This document shows positions 8,347 to 16,340 of a DNA stretch of 39,092 nt, in pieces (the first letter of the stretch is position 1; every line of letters begins with the position of its first letter). Source of the stretch: Chloroflexota bacterium (GTDB taxonomy: Bacteria; Chloroflexota; UBA6077); the NCBI GenBank assembly GCA_021845945.1, contig JAJZRD010000010.1, positions 1 through 39,092 on the forward strand, in the 5' to 3' direction. The notes under the pieces were generated by a model. That model was not told the DNA's origin. It ran no database searches and was given only the letters and a program-made list of their open reading frames with translations. Both the position numbers and the translations under genes were made by a program.

Positions 8347-8721
8347 TCAGGCCTGGTCGCTGATGCGCAGCCCCTGCACGTTGACGTTGACCTCGGCGAC
8401 CGGCATGCCTATCGCCTTCTCCACCGCGAACTTGACGTTCTGAGCGATGTTGCGGCCCACTTCGGATACTCTGGTGCCGTACTCCACGATGACGTACAGG
8501 TCGATCGTGATCTGACCATCCTTGAGGTGCACCACGATGCCGCGTTCCAGGTGCTCCCTCCTCAGCATCTCCGCGAGGCCATCCTTAAGCCTCGCCGAAG
8601 CCATCCCCACGACCCCGTACGATCTCAGTACAGCGTCCGCAGCGATAGATGCGATCGCCCTCTGGCTGACCTCGATCCTGCCCAACTTCTCCATGTCTGG
8701 CATCTGCATCCCGGCTGGCAT
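8347..8721 (-). CDS. Asp23/Gls24 family envelope stress protein (YloU-like)
   Basis: 124-residue protein of the Asp23/Gls24 family. Family hallmarks seen are GRIEVSQRAIASIAADAV (residues 14-31), the SYGVVGM segment, a central VHLKDGQITIDLYVIVEYGTR strand region (about 64-84) and the closing VEKAIGMPVAEVNVNVQGL. Members are small cell-envelope or cytoplasmic stress-linked proteins, and YloU is regularly encoded just before the FakA homolog YloV. Here it is the first gene of the minus unit, 128 bases before the fakA-like gene. That gap holds no gene. The ribosome site before the ATG is weak. A promoter lies at 8760-8788. Its biochemical role is not known. Confidence 0.93.
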   Translation of the reverse strand: MPAGMQMPDMEKLGRIEVSQRAIASIAADAVLRSYGVVGMASARLKDGLAEMLRREHLERGIVVHLKDGQITIDLYVIVEYGTRVSEVGRNIAQNVKFAVEKAIGMPVAEVNVNVQGLRISDQA

Positions 8722-8735
8722 AGGATAGGCCCCGT

Positions 8736-8764
8736 TTGCTAAGGGTCGGACCTTGTGATATTAT
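8736..8764 (+). promoter_or_regulatory. Promoter for rpmB
   Basis: TTGCTA (8736-8741), 17-base spacer, TATTAT (8759-8764), about 100 bases before the rpmB start. The -10 lies on top of the divergent -10 on the other strand. Confidence 0.6.
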
Positions 8765-8788
8765 AGCGGCGGTTAGCCCGGCAGTCGA
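8760..8788 (-). promoter_or_regulatory. Promoter for the asp23-fakA-degV-recG unit
   Basis: On the minus strand TCGACT (-35, 8783-8788), a 17-base spacer and a perfect TATAAT (-10, 8760-8765) precede the asp23-like ATG by about 40 bases. Its -10 overlaps the -10 of the divergent rpmB promoter. Confidence 0.65.
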
Positions 8789-8867
8789 GATTCCAGGCAG
8801 GTTCTTGTTGAAGGGCCTGCCTGCATTGCGCCAGGGCAGCAACTACGGGAACGAAGGGGGTGACAGC

Positions 8868-9050
8868 TTGCCTCTCTGCCAGATCTGCGGCAAGGGAGTC
8901 GGCTACGGCCATAACGTCAGCCACTCCAAGCGCCGGACCAACCGCCGGTGGCTGCCAAACATACAGAAAGCTACCATCACCATCAACGAAGTGAAGATGA
9001 GCGTACGCATCTGCACCCGCTGCATGCGCACCCTGCAGAAGTCGGCCTAG
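8868..9050 (+). CDS. rpmB: Ribosomal protein bL28
   Basis: 60-residue large-subunit ribosomal protein. It has the bL28 core [20 protein letters not shown] followed by [10 protein letters not shown] and a C-terminal [11 protein letters not shown]. The two CxxC pairs (CQIC and CTRC) make this the zinc-binding form of bL28. I chose the TTG at 8868, preceded by AAGGGGGTGA about six bases upstream, because the conserved protein begins there; the in-frame ATG at 8736 falls inside the promoter. It is divergent from the asp23-like gene and followed by a hairpin terminator, so it is a single-gene transcript. Confidence 0.95.
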   Translation: MPLCQICGKGVGYGHNVSHSKRRTNRRWLPNIQKATITINEVKMSVRICTRCMRTLQKSA

Positions 9051-9081
9051 CTCCCCCCTCTCTATCGGCGAGCAAGAAAAG

Positions 9082-9103
9082 ACCGGTGCCCCCTGGCACC
9101 GGT
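9082..9103 (+). terminator. Hairpin terminator after rpmB
   Basis: Perfect 9-bp stem ACCGGTGCC / GGCACCGGT with a four-base loop, followed by TCTCTGTGT. The U-run is weak on the plus strand. AAGAAAAG on the left side gives a U-rich tail in the other direction, so it may also stop rpe transcripts. Confidence 0.7.
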
Positions 9104-9148
9104 TCTCTGTGTCCGCGATCTCATCTGCCTGACGCCGGGACACGGGAA

Positions 9149-9224
9149 CCACAAAGACGCCAGGACACGAAGATCCACCAAGCCCTCTTCTCTGCGATCC
9201 TTCGTGTCTTGGTGGCTGGGGCCA
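9149..9224. repeat. CACAAAGACACGAAGG-type repeat pair
   Basis: ACCACAAAGACGCCAGGACA at the left and TCCTTCGTGTCTTGGTGG at the right are imperfect inverted copies of a dispersed intergenic motif. The space between rpmB and rpe contains only this repeat and the terminator. Confidence 0.55.
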
Positions 9225-9232
9225 GGCGCCTG

Positions 9233-9904
9233 TCAGCGAGTCGCCGCTCCCGCCGCCCGGCGGAGCGCCGCCAGATTCTGCGACACCGACGCCCGCTGGT
9301 TGAATACGCTGGATCCCGCTACCAGCACCTGCGCCCCCGCCCGCACCAGTTCCCCCGCGTTCTCCGGGGTGATTCCGCCGTCGACCTCTATCTCCGGCGA
9401 CGCCCCCGGGGCAGATCTCAGGGAAGCCAGCCGCCGCACCTTGTCGACGGTGGAGGGGATCATCTGCTGCCCCCCGAAGCCGGGGTTCACCGTCATCACC
9501 AGCACCAGGTCCACCAGGTCCAGCACCTCTTCCAGGACCCCTATGGGGGTGCCGGGGTTCACCGCCACGCCGGGCCGAACCCCCAGGCTGCGAATCCTGG
9601 AGAGAACGTAGTTCAGGTGGGGACAGGCCTCCTGGTGCACCGTCAAGATGCTGGCCCCCGCCTCCGCGAAGCTGGGAGCCAGTAGCTCCGGCGACCCTAT
9701 CATCAGGTGAACGTCCAGGGGGAGGGAGGTGGAGCGGCGCACGGCGGCCACGACAGCCGGACCCACGGTGAGGTTGGGGACGAAGCAGCCGTCCATGACG
9801 TCGATGTGGATGTAATCGGCTCCCGCATCCTCAGCGGCGCGCACCTGCTCGCCCAGTCGGGCGAAGTCGGCGCTGAGGATGGAGGGGGCTAACTTGATAT
9901 TCAC
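9233..9904 (-). CDS. rpe: Ribulose-phosphate 3-epimerase
   Basis: TIM-barrel enzyme that interconverts D-ribulose 5-phosphate and D-xylulose 5-phosphate in the pentose phosphate pathway. The 223-residue protein shows the family series KLAPSILSADFARLG at the N-terminus, DYIHIDVMDGCFVPNLTVG (metal-binding His and Asp), LDVHLMI, the phosphate-loop side MTVNPGFGGQ and EVDGGITPENA with the second catalytic Asp. I chose GTG at 9904 because GCGGAGGTG sits just upstream and because the extra 23 residues from the ATG at 9973 are encoded by a CTGAGTGCTGAG-type repeat. It is downstream of rlmN on the same strand. Confidence 0.95.
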   Translation of the reverse strand: MNIKLAPSILSADFARLGEQVRAAEDAGADYIHIDVMDGCFVPNLTVGPAVVAAVRRSTSLPLDVHLMIGSPELLAPSFAEAGASILTVHQEACPHLNYVLSRIRSLGVRPGVAVNPGTPIGVLEEVLDLVDLVLVMTVNPGFGGQQMIPSTVDKVRRLASLRSAPGASPEIEVDGGITPENAGELVRAGAQVLVAGSSVFNQRASVSQNLAALRRAAGAATR

Positions 9905-9921
9905 CGGCACCTCCGCAGACA

Positions 9922-9980
9922 GCTGCTGAGTGCTGAGAGTGCCGAGCAGCACGGACTTCCCAGCACTCAGCACTCAGGAC
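9922..9980. repeat. CTGAGTGCTGAG inverted repeat at the rlmN/rpe junction
   Basis: TGCTGAGTGCTGAG at the left and CAGCACTCAGCACTCAG at the right form an inverted pair around GAGCAGCACGGACTTCC. The right part covers the stop codon and the last codons of rlmN, so the last RlmN residues (VLSPEC) come from repeat DNA. Confidence 0.6.
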
Positions 9981-11094
9981 TCAGCACCCTCAGCTTCTTA
10001 GCCTGCTCAGTGTAGCGGAGTTGGCCGCAGGCCGCCAGTATGTCCTGCCCCTTGGTTTCCCTCACCGTGCAGGGAACGTGGCCCTCCTCCAGCACCTTTC
10101 GGAAGGTCGCGACCCTGTCCAGGCGAGACGGCTTCAGCGTCGGATCCAGCGACCGGTTCATGGGGATGAGGTTAACGTGGCACAGCTGCCCGGAGAGCAG
10201 CATCACCAGCCGTCGCGCCTGGGCGACGGTGTCGTTGACCCCCTCCATCATCGTGTACTCGTAGGTGACCCGCCGGCCCGTCTCGGCGGCGTACCGGGCG
10301 GCGGCTTGCAGCAGCTGCGCGATGGGGTAGCGCCGGTTGATGGGCATGATTCGGTCGCGCACCTCGTCGGTGGCCGCATGGAGGGATATGGCCAGCCCCA
10401 GCTGCAGCCCCTCGCCGGCCAGGCGGTCGATCCCCGGAACGATGCCGGCAGTGGATATGGTGATCCGCCGGGCCCCCAGCCCAAGTCCCTCGGGAGAAAC
10501 CAGCAGCCGAACGGCGCCCATCACCGCCTCGTAGTTCGCCAGGGGCTCCCCCATGCCCATGAAGACCACGTTGGTCACGAAGCGCCGGTCGAGGCCCCCT
10601 GCCCCCCGGGAGATCTGCCGCAGGGTCCTCTCGAAATGGTAGGCCTGCTCCACGATCTCGCCGGGCGACAGCTGGCGGGCGAAGCCGACCTGGCCGGTGA
10701 CGCAGAAGGAGCAGCCCAGGGCGCAGCCCACCTGGCTGGAGACGCACACCGTGTAGCGGTCCGCCTCGTGGCCGGGCGCAACCGCTTCCATCAGCACGGC
10801 CTCCACCCTCTGGCCATCGTCCAGCCGAAGCAGCCGCTTGCGGGTCATGCCGTCGGCCGACACTATCTCACGCTCCAGCTCCGCCCTGGTCACCTGATGC
10901 CGCCCCGCCAATACGACCCTGAAAGGCCTCGGCAGATTGGCCATCCGGCTCAGGTCGCTCTCCAGGCGGCCGTGCACCCAGTGGAAGAGCTGGCGCCCGC
11001 GAAAGAGCGGCTGGCCCAGGGAGAGCGCCAGCTGCTCCATGGCATCCTGGCTCATGTCGGTAAGCGATAGATTGTTCGGCTCGGTCAAAGTCAT
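9967..11094 (-). CDS. rlmN: Dual-specificity RNA methyltransferase RlmN
   Basis: Radical-SAM enzyme that makes 2-methyladenosine at A2503 of 23S rRNA and A37 of some tRNAs. The 375-residue protein has an N-terminal RNA-binding part (PLFRGRQLFHWVHGR), the cluster motif CALGCSFC (Cys124, 128, 131) and the radical-SAM core with FMGMGEPLANYE, ISTAGIVPGIDRLA and AISLHAATDEVRD. The C-terminal segment GQDILAACGQL supplies the resolving Cys356. It ends ten residues or so after the usual conserved region, within a dispersed repeat. It has a good promoter about 100 bases upstream and is followed by rpe. Confidence 0.96.
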   Translation of the reverse strand: MTLTEPNNLSLTDMSQDAMEQLALSLGQPLFRGRQLFHWVHGRLESDLSRMANLPRPFRVVLAGRHQVTRAELEREIVSADGMTRKRLLRLDDGQRVEAVLMEAVAPGHEADRYTVCVSSQVGCALGCSFCVTGQVGFARQLSPGEIVEQAYHFERTLRQISRGAGGLDRRFVTNVVFMGMGEPLANYEAVMGAVRLLVSPEGLGLGARRITISTAGIVPGIDRLAGEGLQLGLAISLHAATDEVRDRIMPINRRYPIAQLLQAAARYAAETGRRVTYEYTMMEGVNDTVAQARRLVMLLSGQLCHVNLIPMNRSLDPTLKPSRLDRVATFRKVLEEGHVPCTVRETKGQDILAACGQLRYTEQAKKLRVLSPEC

Positions 11095-11200
11095 CGTCTA
11101 GCGCCAATCAAGCTTTCGACCAGGGTAGAACCAGAACATCGGGTCTTCCTCCGGTTTCCGGCCGTTGATAACGGCAGAAAACTGCTGCTAACTACAGTTC

Positions 11201-11229
11201 ATAGTAGCATAGCCCGCACCCAATCTCAA
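11201..11229 (-). promoter_or_regulatory. Promoter for rlmN
   Basis: Minus strand TTGAGA (11224-11229), 17-base spacer, TACTAT (11201-11206). The predicted start is near 11194, giving a leader of about 100 bases that contains a GCCGTTATCAACGGC hairpin. The MITE-like element ends seven bases upstream of this -35. Confidence 0.65.
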
Positions 11230-11245
11230 GCCGTTGCCCCGTCAC

Positions 11246-11380
11246 GGGTGCCCGTCACGTTTCCGGGTGGCCGCCAGCCTGTAGGGCGAAAAGCGGCAAA
11301 TGGGCGTGAGCTAGTCAGCGGGCTCCGGGAGGAACGGCTACAGCCAGCTCAAGGGTTTCCCGGAAACGTGACGGGCACCC
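11246..11380. mobile_element. MITE-like element with 22-bp perfect terminal inverted repeats
   Basis: 135-bp non-coding element. The left arm 11246-11267 (starts GGGTGCCCGTCACGTTTCC) is the exact reverse complement of the right arm 11359-11380. Both outer edges abut a 9-bp direct repeat CCCCGTCAC (11237-11245 and 11381-11389), as expected of a target-site duplication. The interior has no usable reading frame. It sits between the fmt stop codon and the rlmN promoter. A 9-bp duplication fits several transposase families, so the parent element is not assigned. Confidence 0.8.
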
Positions 11381-11394
11381 CCCCGTCACCCCTC

Positions 11395-12348
11395 TCAGCC
11401 GAGGCGGCTACCCACGAAGTCCCGGTGGCCCAGCAGGAAGTCGCGGATCGGCAGCGGCCGTCCCCCCTCCAGGGCCACCTCGACCAGTCGCAGGAGACCG
11501 CTGCCGGTGGCCACGCCCGCCTCTCGCCCGGACTCCAGCGACACTACCGTCCCTGGCGCTCCGGCAGCAGCTCCCGCACCCTCGGGCCGGCAAGCGGCGA
11601 CCTTCAGCAAACGCCCGTTCCAGAAGCTGTAGCTCCCAGGCCACGCCCGATAGGCCCGGCTGGCCCGCCAGATCTCCACCGCCGCCCGCGACCAATCGAT
11701 CAGGCCGTCCTCCTTCTTGATGATGGGGGCATAGGTGGCCAGCCTCTCCTCCTGCGGCACGGGAGCGACCAAACCCTGCAGGTAGCTAGGGAGAAGCTCC
11801 ACCAGCAGATCCGCGCCCATGCTGGACAGCCTCACCTCCAGATCCGGCGCTGCCTCCTGCTCCTCGATGGGTGTCGACCTGCGAGCCAGGATCGGCCCGG
11901 TATCCAGCCCCGGGTCCATCCGCATGAGGGTAACGCCGCTGGCCTCGTCCCCGGCCAGGATCGCCGCCTGGATGGGCGAGGCTCCCCTCCAGCGGGGCAG
12001 CAGGGAGCCGTGGACGTTGAGGCAGCCCTTCGGCGGCAGATCCAGCACCGTCCTGGGCAGGATCTGGCCGTAGGCGGCCACGACGATCAGGTCGGGCTGC
12101 AGATCGGCCAGGGCGACCACCGACTCCGGCGCCCGCAGCCGCTTCGGCGTCTGCACCAGCAGCCCCAGCCTCTCCGCCGCTTCCATCACCGGCGGCGGGG
12201 TCAGCCTGCGATTCCGGCCGGCGGGCCGCGGCGGCTGCGAAACCACCCCCACCACAGGGTAGCCGTGCGCGACCAGCGCCTCCAGGGACGGGATGGCGAA
12301 CTGCCCCGTCCCCATGAAGACGACCCTTACCGACTGTGGAGAAACCAT
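11395..12348 (-). CDS. fmt: Methionyl-tRNA formyltransferase
   Basis: Formylates Met-tRNA(fMet) with 10-formyl-tetrahydrofolate before translation initiation. The 317-residue protein has the N-terminal Rossmann domain (RVVFMGTGQFAIPSLEALV), the catalytic series N111 and H113 in CLNVHGSLLPRWRGASPI, D149 in DPGLDTGPIL, and the C-terminal tRNA-binding domain from about 205 (KKEDGLIDWSRAAVEIWRASRAYRAWPG). The length fits the family. The ATG is preceded by GGGGGTGG. It is divergent from radC, and its stop lies five bases from the duplicated flank of the MITE-like element. Confidence 0.97.
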   Translation of the reverse strand: MVSPQSVRVVFMGTGQFAIPSLEALVAHGYPVVGVVSQPPRPAGRNRRLTPPPVMEAAERLGLLVQTPKRLRAPESVVALADLQPDLIVVAAYGQILPRTVLDLPPKGCLNVHGSLLPRWRGASPIQAAILAGDEASGVTLMRMDPGLDTGPILARRSTPIEEQEAAPDLEVRLSSMGADLLVELLPSYLQGLVAPVPQEERLATYAPIIKKEDGLIDWSRAAVEIWRASRAYRAWPGSYSFWNGRLLKVAACRPEGAGAAAGAPGTVVSLESGREAGVATGSGLLRLVEVALEGGRPLPIRDFLLGHRDFVGSRLG

Positions 12349-12381
12349 CTGCCACCCCCGGATTCAGTGTCTTTCTTCCAC

Positions 12382-12408
12382 ATCATACCACCTCCGCTGT
12401 GCTATACT
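12382..12408. promoter_or_regulatory. Divergent -10 boxes between fmt and radC
   Basis: TATACT on the plus strand (12403-12408) faces radC, and TATGAT on the minus strand (12382-12387) faces fmt. No good -35 hexamer is visible for either, so these are tentative. Confidence 0.4.
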
Positions 12409-12441
12409 GCCGTCGATCCACATCTATGTTGGAGGTGGACC

Positions 12442-13152
12442 ATGGCTGTTCCCGAGAGCGCGGAGTATCACCTGGGCGTGAAGGAGCTGCTCCCCGAGGA
12501 CCGCCCCCGTGAGCGGCTGGCCAATCTTGGCGCTACCTCCCTCTCCAACCACGAGCTGCTCGCCATCCTGATCGGCAGCGGGACATCCGGCCACAACGTC
12601 CTCCAGGTGGCGCAGGCGCTGCTCCACCGCTTCCAGGGGGTGGCGGGGCTGGCCAGGGCCTCGGTGGAGGATCTGTGTCGTGTGCCCGGCATCGGCCGGG
12701 TCCGGGCACTGGAGCTGAAGGCCTGCCTGGAGCTGGGCAGAAGGCTGCTGACCGCTCCGGACCTGGATCGCCCCATCATCCGCTGCCCCGCCGACGCCGC
12801 CCAACTGGTGCTGGACATGGGGCTCCTGGAGCAGGAGCATCTTCGGGTCCTGCTGCTGAACACCAAGAACCACGTCCTCGGCAGCCACGAGGTGTACAAG
12901 GGCAGCCTCAACAGCTCCCTCATCCGGGTGGGGGAGCTGTTCAAGGAGGCCCTCCGCCAGAACTGCGCCGCGATCATCCTCGTCCACAACCACCCCTCCG
13001 GGGATCCCTCCCCCTCTCGCGACGACATCCAGGTGACGCGCCAGGCCGTGGAGGCCGGGAAGCTGCTGGACGTTGCGGTGCTGGACCACCTGGTCGTCGG
13101 CCGCGGCGATCGCTGGCTCAGCATGAAGGAGCGAGGGCTCGGCTTCGACTGA
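12442..13152 (+). CDS. radC: RadC family JAMM/MPN+ protein
   Basis: 236-residue protein. Residues 14-100 contain a helix-hairpin-helix part with CRVPGIGRVRALELKA. The C-terminal JAMM (MPN+) domain carries the metal motif HNHPSGDPSPSRDD with His182, His184 and Asp195 and an upstream Glu150. RadC was once thought to be a DNA repair protein; its biochemical role is still not settled. ATG at 12442 follows GGAGGTGG at good spacing. Extra in-frame sequence upstream of this ATG belongs to the fmt strand and is not coding. Confidence 0.93.
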   Translation: MAVPESAEYHLGVKELLPEDRPRERLANLGATSLSNHELLAILIGSGTSGHNVLQVAQALLHRFQGVAGLARASVEDLCRVPGIGRVRALELKACLELGRRLLTAPDLDRPIIRCPADAAQLVLDMGLLEQEHLRVLLLNTKNHVLGSHEVYKGSLNSSLIRVGELFKEALRQNCAAIILVHNHPSGDPSPSRDDIQVTRQAVEAGKLLDVAVLDHLVVGRGDRWLSMKERGLGFD

Positions 13153-13191
13153 GGGAGCCTTGCTGCATCCAGGTCACCGGAGACGAAGCTG

Positions 13192-13220
13192 TTGACAGTG
13201 GACCCCGTCGGCCCTATACT
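13192..13220 (+). promoter_or_regulatory. Near-consensus promoter for the metY-type gene
   Basis: TTGACA (13192-13197), 17-base spacer, TATACT (13215-13220). The leader is about 83 bases. Within it GCGCCAC (13222-13228) can pair with GTGGCGC (13284-13290), which is followed directly by GTTTT. Confidence 0.8.
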
Positions 13221-13240
13221 GGCGCCACTTTCCACTATAG

Positions 13241-14593
<1,353 letters not shown>

Positions 14594-14616
14594 TCTGGAG
14601 AAGACCCAACCCCCTG

Positions 14617-14645
14617 CCCCCTTCCCGCATCGGGAAGGGGGTTTT
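14617..14645 (+). terminator. Intrinsic terminator after the metY-type gene
   Basis: Perfect 11-bp stem CCCCCTTCCCG / CGGGAAGGGGG with a three-base loop and TTTT directly after. Confidence 0.92.
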
Positions 14646-14649
14646 GGTA

Positions 14650-14672
14650 CCCCTCCCCGAAACGGGGAGGGG
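14650..14672. terminator. Second hairpin behind the terminator
   Basis: Perfect 10-bp stem CCCCTCCCCG / CGGGGAGGGG with loop AAA, only four bases after the first terminator. It has a short TTG tail, so it may be a backup or a repeat. Confidence 0.55.
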
Positions 14673-14748
14673 TTGACCTGTTACCACAGCAAACCCTCGC
14701 TAACCACAGCCAACGCGGGGAGACTGCTCGAAACCCACTCTTTGGGAA

Positions 14749-14777
14749 TTGACTTGCCCCTATGGGTGTCCTATAGT
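14749..14777 (+). promoter_or_regulatory. Promoter of the structured RNA upstream of mreB
   Basis: TTGACT (14749-14754), 17-base spacer, TATAGT (14772-14777). The predicted start, about 14784, coincides with the first base of the closing stem of the RNA described next. Confidence 0.75.
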
Positions 14778-14783
14778 CTCTCT

Positions 14784-15100
14784 TGCCCCGAGAGATCCGG
14801 TAAGTGGCACCGAACGGAGCAAGGGAAATCGGCGGAGCGGGGAAACCCGAAACGCAGGATCCGGAGCGAGGTTCGGGACTCCGAAACGGGACGGCTGACG
14901 GAGCCAGCAGGGCGGAAGCCCGAGAGGCCGTCAGAGCGGGCCGGTCGGAGATCCGAGCGCGGGTGACTGGCGGCCGACAAGGGCGGAAGCCCGAGCGGAC
15001 GAAGGGAACCAAGCGAACGGACGCAGAAAGGTCGCTCGGGGCACTTCTTTGCCCTGGATCGGCGGCCGACTCCCCCGGTGCAGGGCCTTTGCTTCTTTCT
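14784..15100 (+). ncRNA. Candidate structured non-coding RNA (unidentified)
   Basis: A ~650-base gap between the metY-type gene and mreB holds no credible gene but folds strongly. Bases 14784-14792 (TGCCCCGAG) pair perfectly with 15035-15043 (CTCGGGGCA), closing a ~260-nt domain. Inside, CTGACGG (14895-14901) pairs with CCGTCAG (14928-14934) around a GGGC-GGAA-GCCC tetraloop hairpin (14910-14921). The same GGGCGGAAGCCC hairpin recurs at 14981-14992. A TCGG/CCGA hairpin lies at 14945-14956. CGCTCGGG (15033-15040) could instead pair with CCCGAGCG (14990-14997), an alternative to the closing stem. GCCCTG (15051-15056) / CAGGGC (15081-15086) with CTTTGCTTCTTTCTT may end it. A separate mreB promoter starts at 15100. 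I see no RNase P, tmRNA, 6S or SRP signatures. The exact 3' end is unknown (about 15045-15100). Confidence 0.6.
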
Positions 15101-15128
15101 TGTCCGCCCTTCGGCAGCATGGTATAGT
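15100..15128 (+). promoter_or_regulatory. Promoter for the mreB operon
   Basis: TTGTCC (15100-15105), 17-base spacer, TATAGT (15123-15128). The leader to the mreB GTG is about 115 bases. Confidence 0.65.
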
Positions 15129-15248
15129 ATCCAGGTCGCTCTTGATCAACGTGATGGGGCAGCGCGCGTGCGCTCAGCCGCTTGGCCGGCCGCCCCGTAT
15201 CGCCCCGATCAGCCTCATACCTCCGTTACTCGACACTGGGAGGAGTCC

Positions 15249-16313
15249 GTGTTCAGCCCCCTCAACGCCATCCTGGGCCTTATGTCCAGGGACATAGGGA
15301 TCGACCTGGGAACCGCCAACACCCTGGTTCTGGTACGTGGAAAAGGGGTCGTCATCAACGAGCCTTCAGTGGTCGCCATCAACAAGAAGACCAGGAGGGT
15401 GTTGGCCATCGGGGCCGGGGCCAAGCTAATGGTGGGCCGCACCCCCGCCAATATCGTCGCTATCCGGCCACTCAAGGACGGAGTCATATCCGACTTCGAC
15501 GTGACCGAGCAGATGCTCCACTACTTCATCGGCCGGGTCCACGAGGAGTTCACCCTCATTCCAAGACCGCGGGTCGTGGTCGGGATCCCCAGCGGAGTCA
15601 CGGAGGTGGAACGGCGGGCGGTCCACGACGCCACCTGCAGTGCGGGCGCGCGGGAGGCTCTGCTGATCGAGGAGCCGATGGCGGCGGCCATCGGGTCCGG
15701 GCTACCCATCACCGAGCCCTCGGGCAGCATGATCGTGGATATCGGCGGTGGAACCACCGAGGTGGCGGTCATCTCTCTCGGCGGCATGGTGTCCCTCCGC
15801 TCCATCCGCATCGCGGGCGACGAATTGGACCAGGATATCGTGGGTTACGTGCGCCAGCGCCACAACCTGATGATTGGGGAGCGGATGGCCGAGGAGATCA
15901 AGATCACCACCGGCAGCGCCCATCCCAGCACCGACGACCGCACCATCACGGTCCGGGGCCGGGACGTCCTCACAGGGCTGCCGGGCGAGATACAGCTGAC
16001 CAGCTCCGAGATCCGCGAGGCGATATCGAGCTCGGTGAACAGCGTCGTCGAAGCGGTGACCGAGACTATCGAAGAGACCCCTCCGGAACTGGTGGCCGAC
16101 ATGATGACTAGAGGCATCACCCTGGCGGGCGGCGGCGCGCTGCTGCCCGGCATGGATCGGTTGATCGCTGAAAGAACCGGCATCCAGGTCCACATCGCGG
16201 AGGACCCCCTCCAGGCAGTGGTGCGCGGGACCGGCAGGGTGCTGGAAGATCTGGACATGCTCCGAAAGGTGCTGGTAGACGTCCAGGACAACAAGAGCCC
16301 GCGGCGCCGATAG
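15249..16313 (+). CDS. mreB: Rod-shape actin homolog MreB
   Basis: 354-residue actin-like ATPase that polymerises on the inner face of the membrane and guides the elongation machinery. Actin-fold motifs are the phosphate-1 loop DIGIDLGTANTLV, the connect-1 region VEAVTETIEETPPELVADM, phosphate-2 SMIVDIGGGTTEVAVIS and adenosine motif GITLAGGGALLPGMD. I placed the start at the GTG at 15249, behind GGGAGGAG, since the protein then begins FSPLNAILGLMSRDIGIDLG as expected. The open frame runs further upstream into the leader without a ribosome site. First gene of the shape operon, 27 bases before mreC. Confidence 0.97.
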   Translation: MFSPLNAILGLMSRDIGIDLGTANTLVLVRGKGVVINEPSVVAINKKTRRVLAIGAGAKLMVGRTPANIVAIRPLKDGVISDFDVTEQMLHYFIGRVHEEFTLIPRPRVVVGIPSGVTEVERRAVHDATCSAGAREALLIEEPMAAAIGSGLPITEPSGSMIVDIGGGTTEVAVISLGGMVSLRSIRIAGDELDQDIVGYVRQRHNLMIGERMAEEIKITTGSAHPSTDDRTITVRGRDVLTGLPGEIQLTSSEIREAISSSVNSVVEAVTETIEETPPELVADMMTRGITLAGGGALLPGMDRLIAERTGIQVHIAEDPLQAVVRGTGRVLEDLDMLRKVLVDVQDNKSPRRR

Positions 16314-16340
16314 CCACCCGACGGCAGAGAGGTACGGCTG

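Noticed and set aside
14784..15100. Identification of the structured RNA as RNase P RNA, tmRNA, 6S or SRP RNA
   Set aside because: I looked for GAGGAAAGTCC, the tRNA-like ends of tmRNA, a 6S central bubble and the SRP GGAAG-AGCAG loop and found none that fit.
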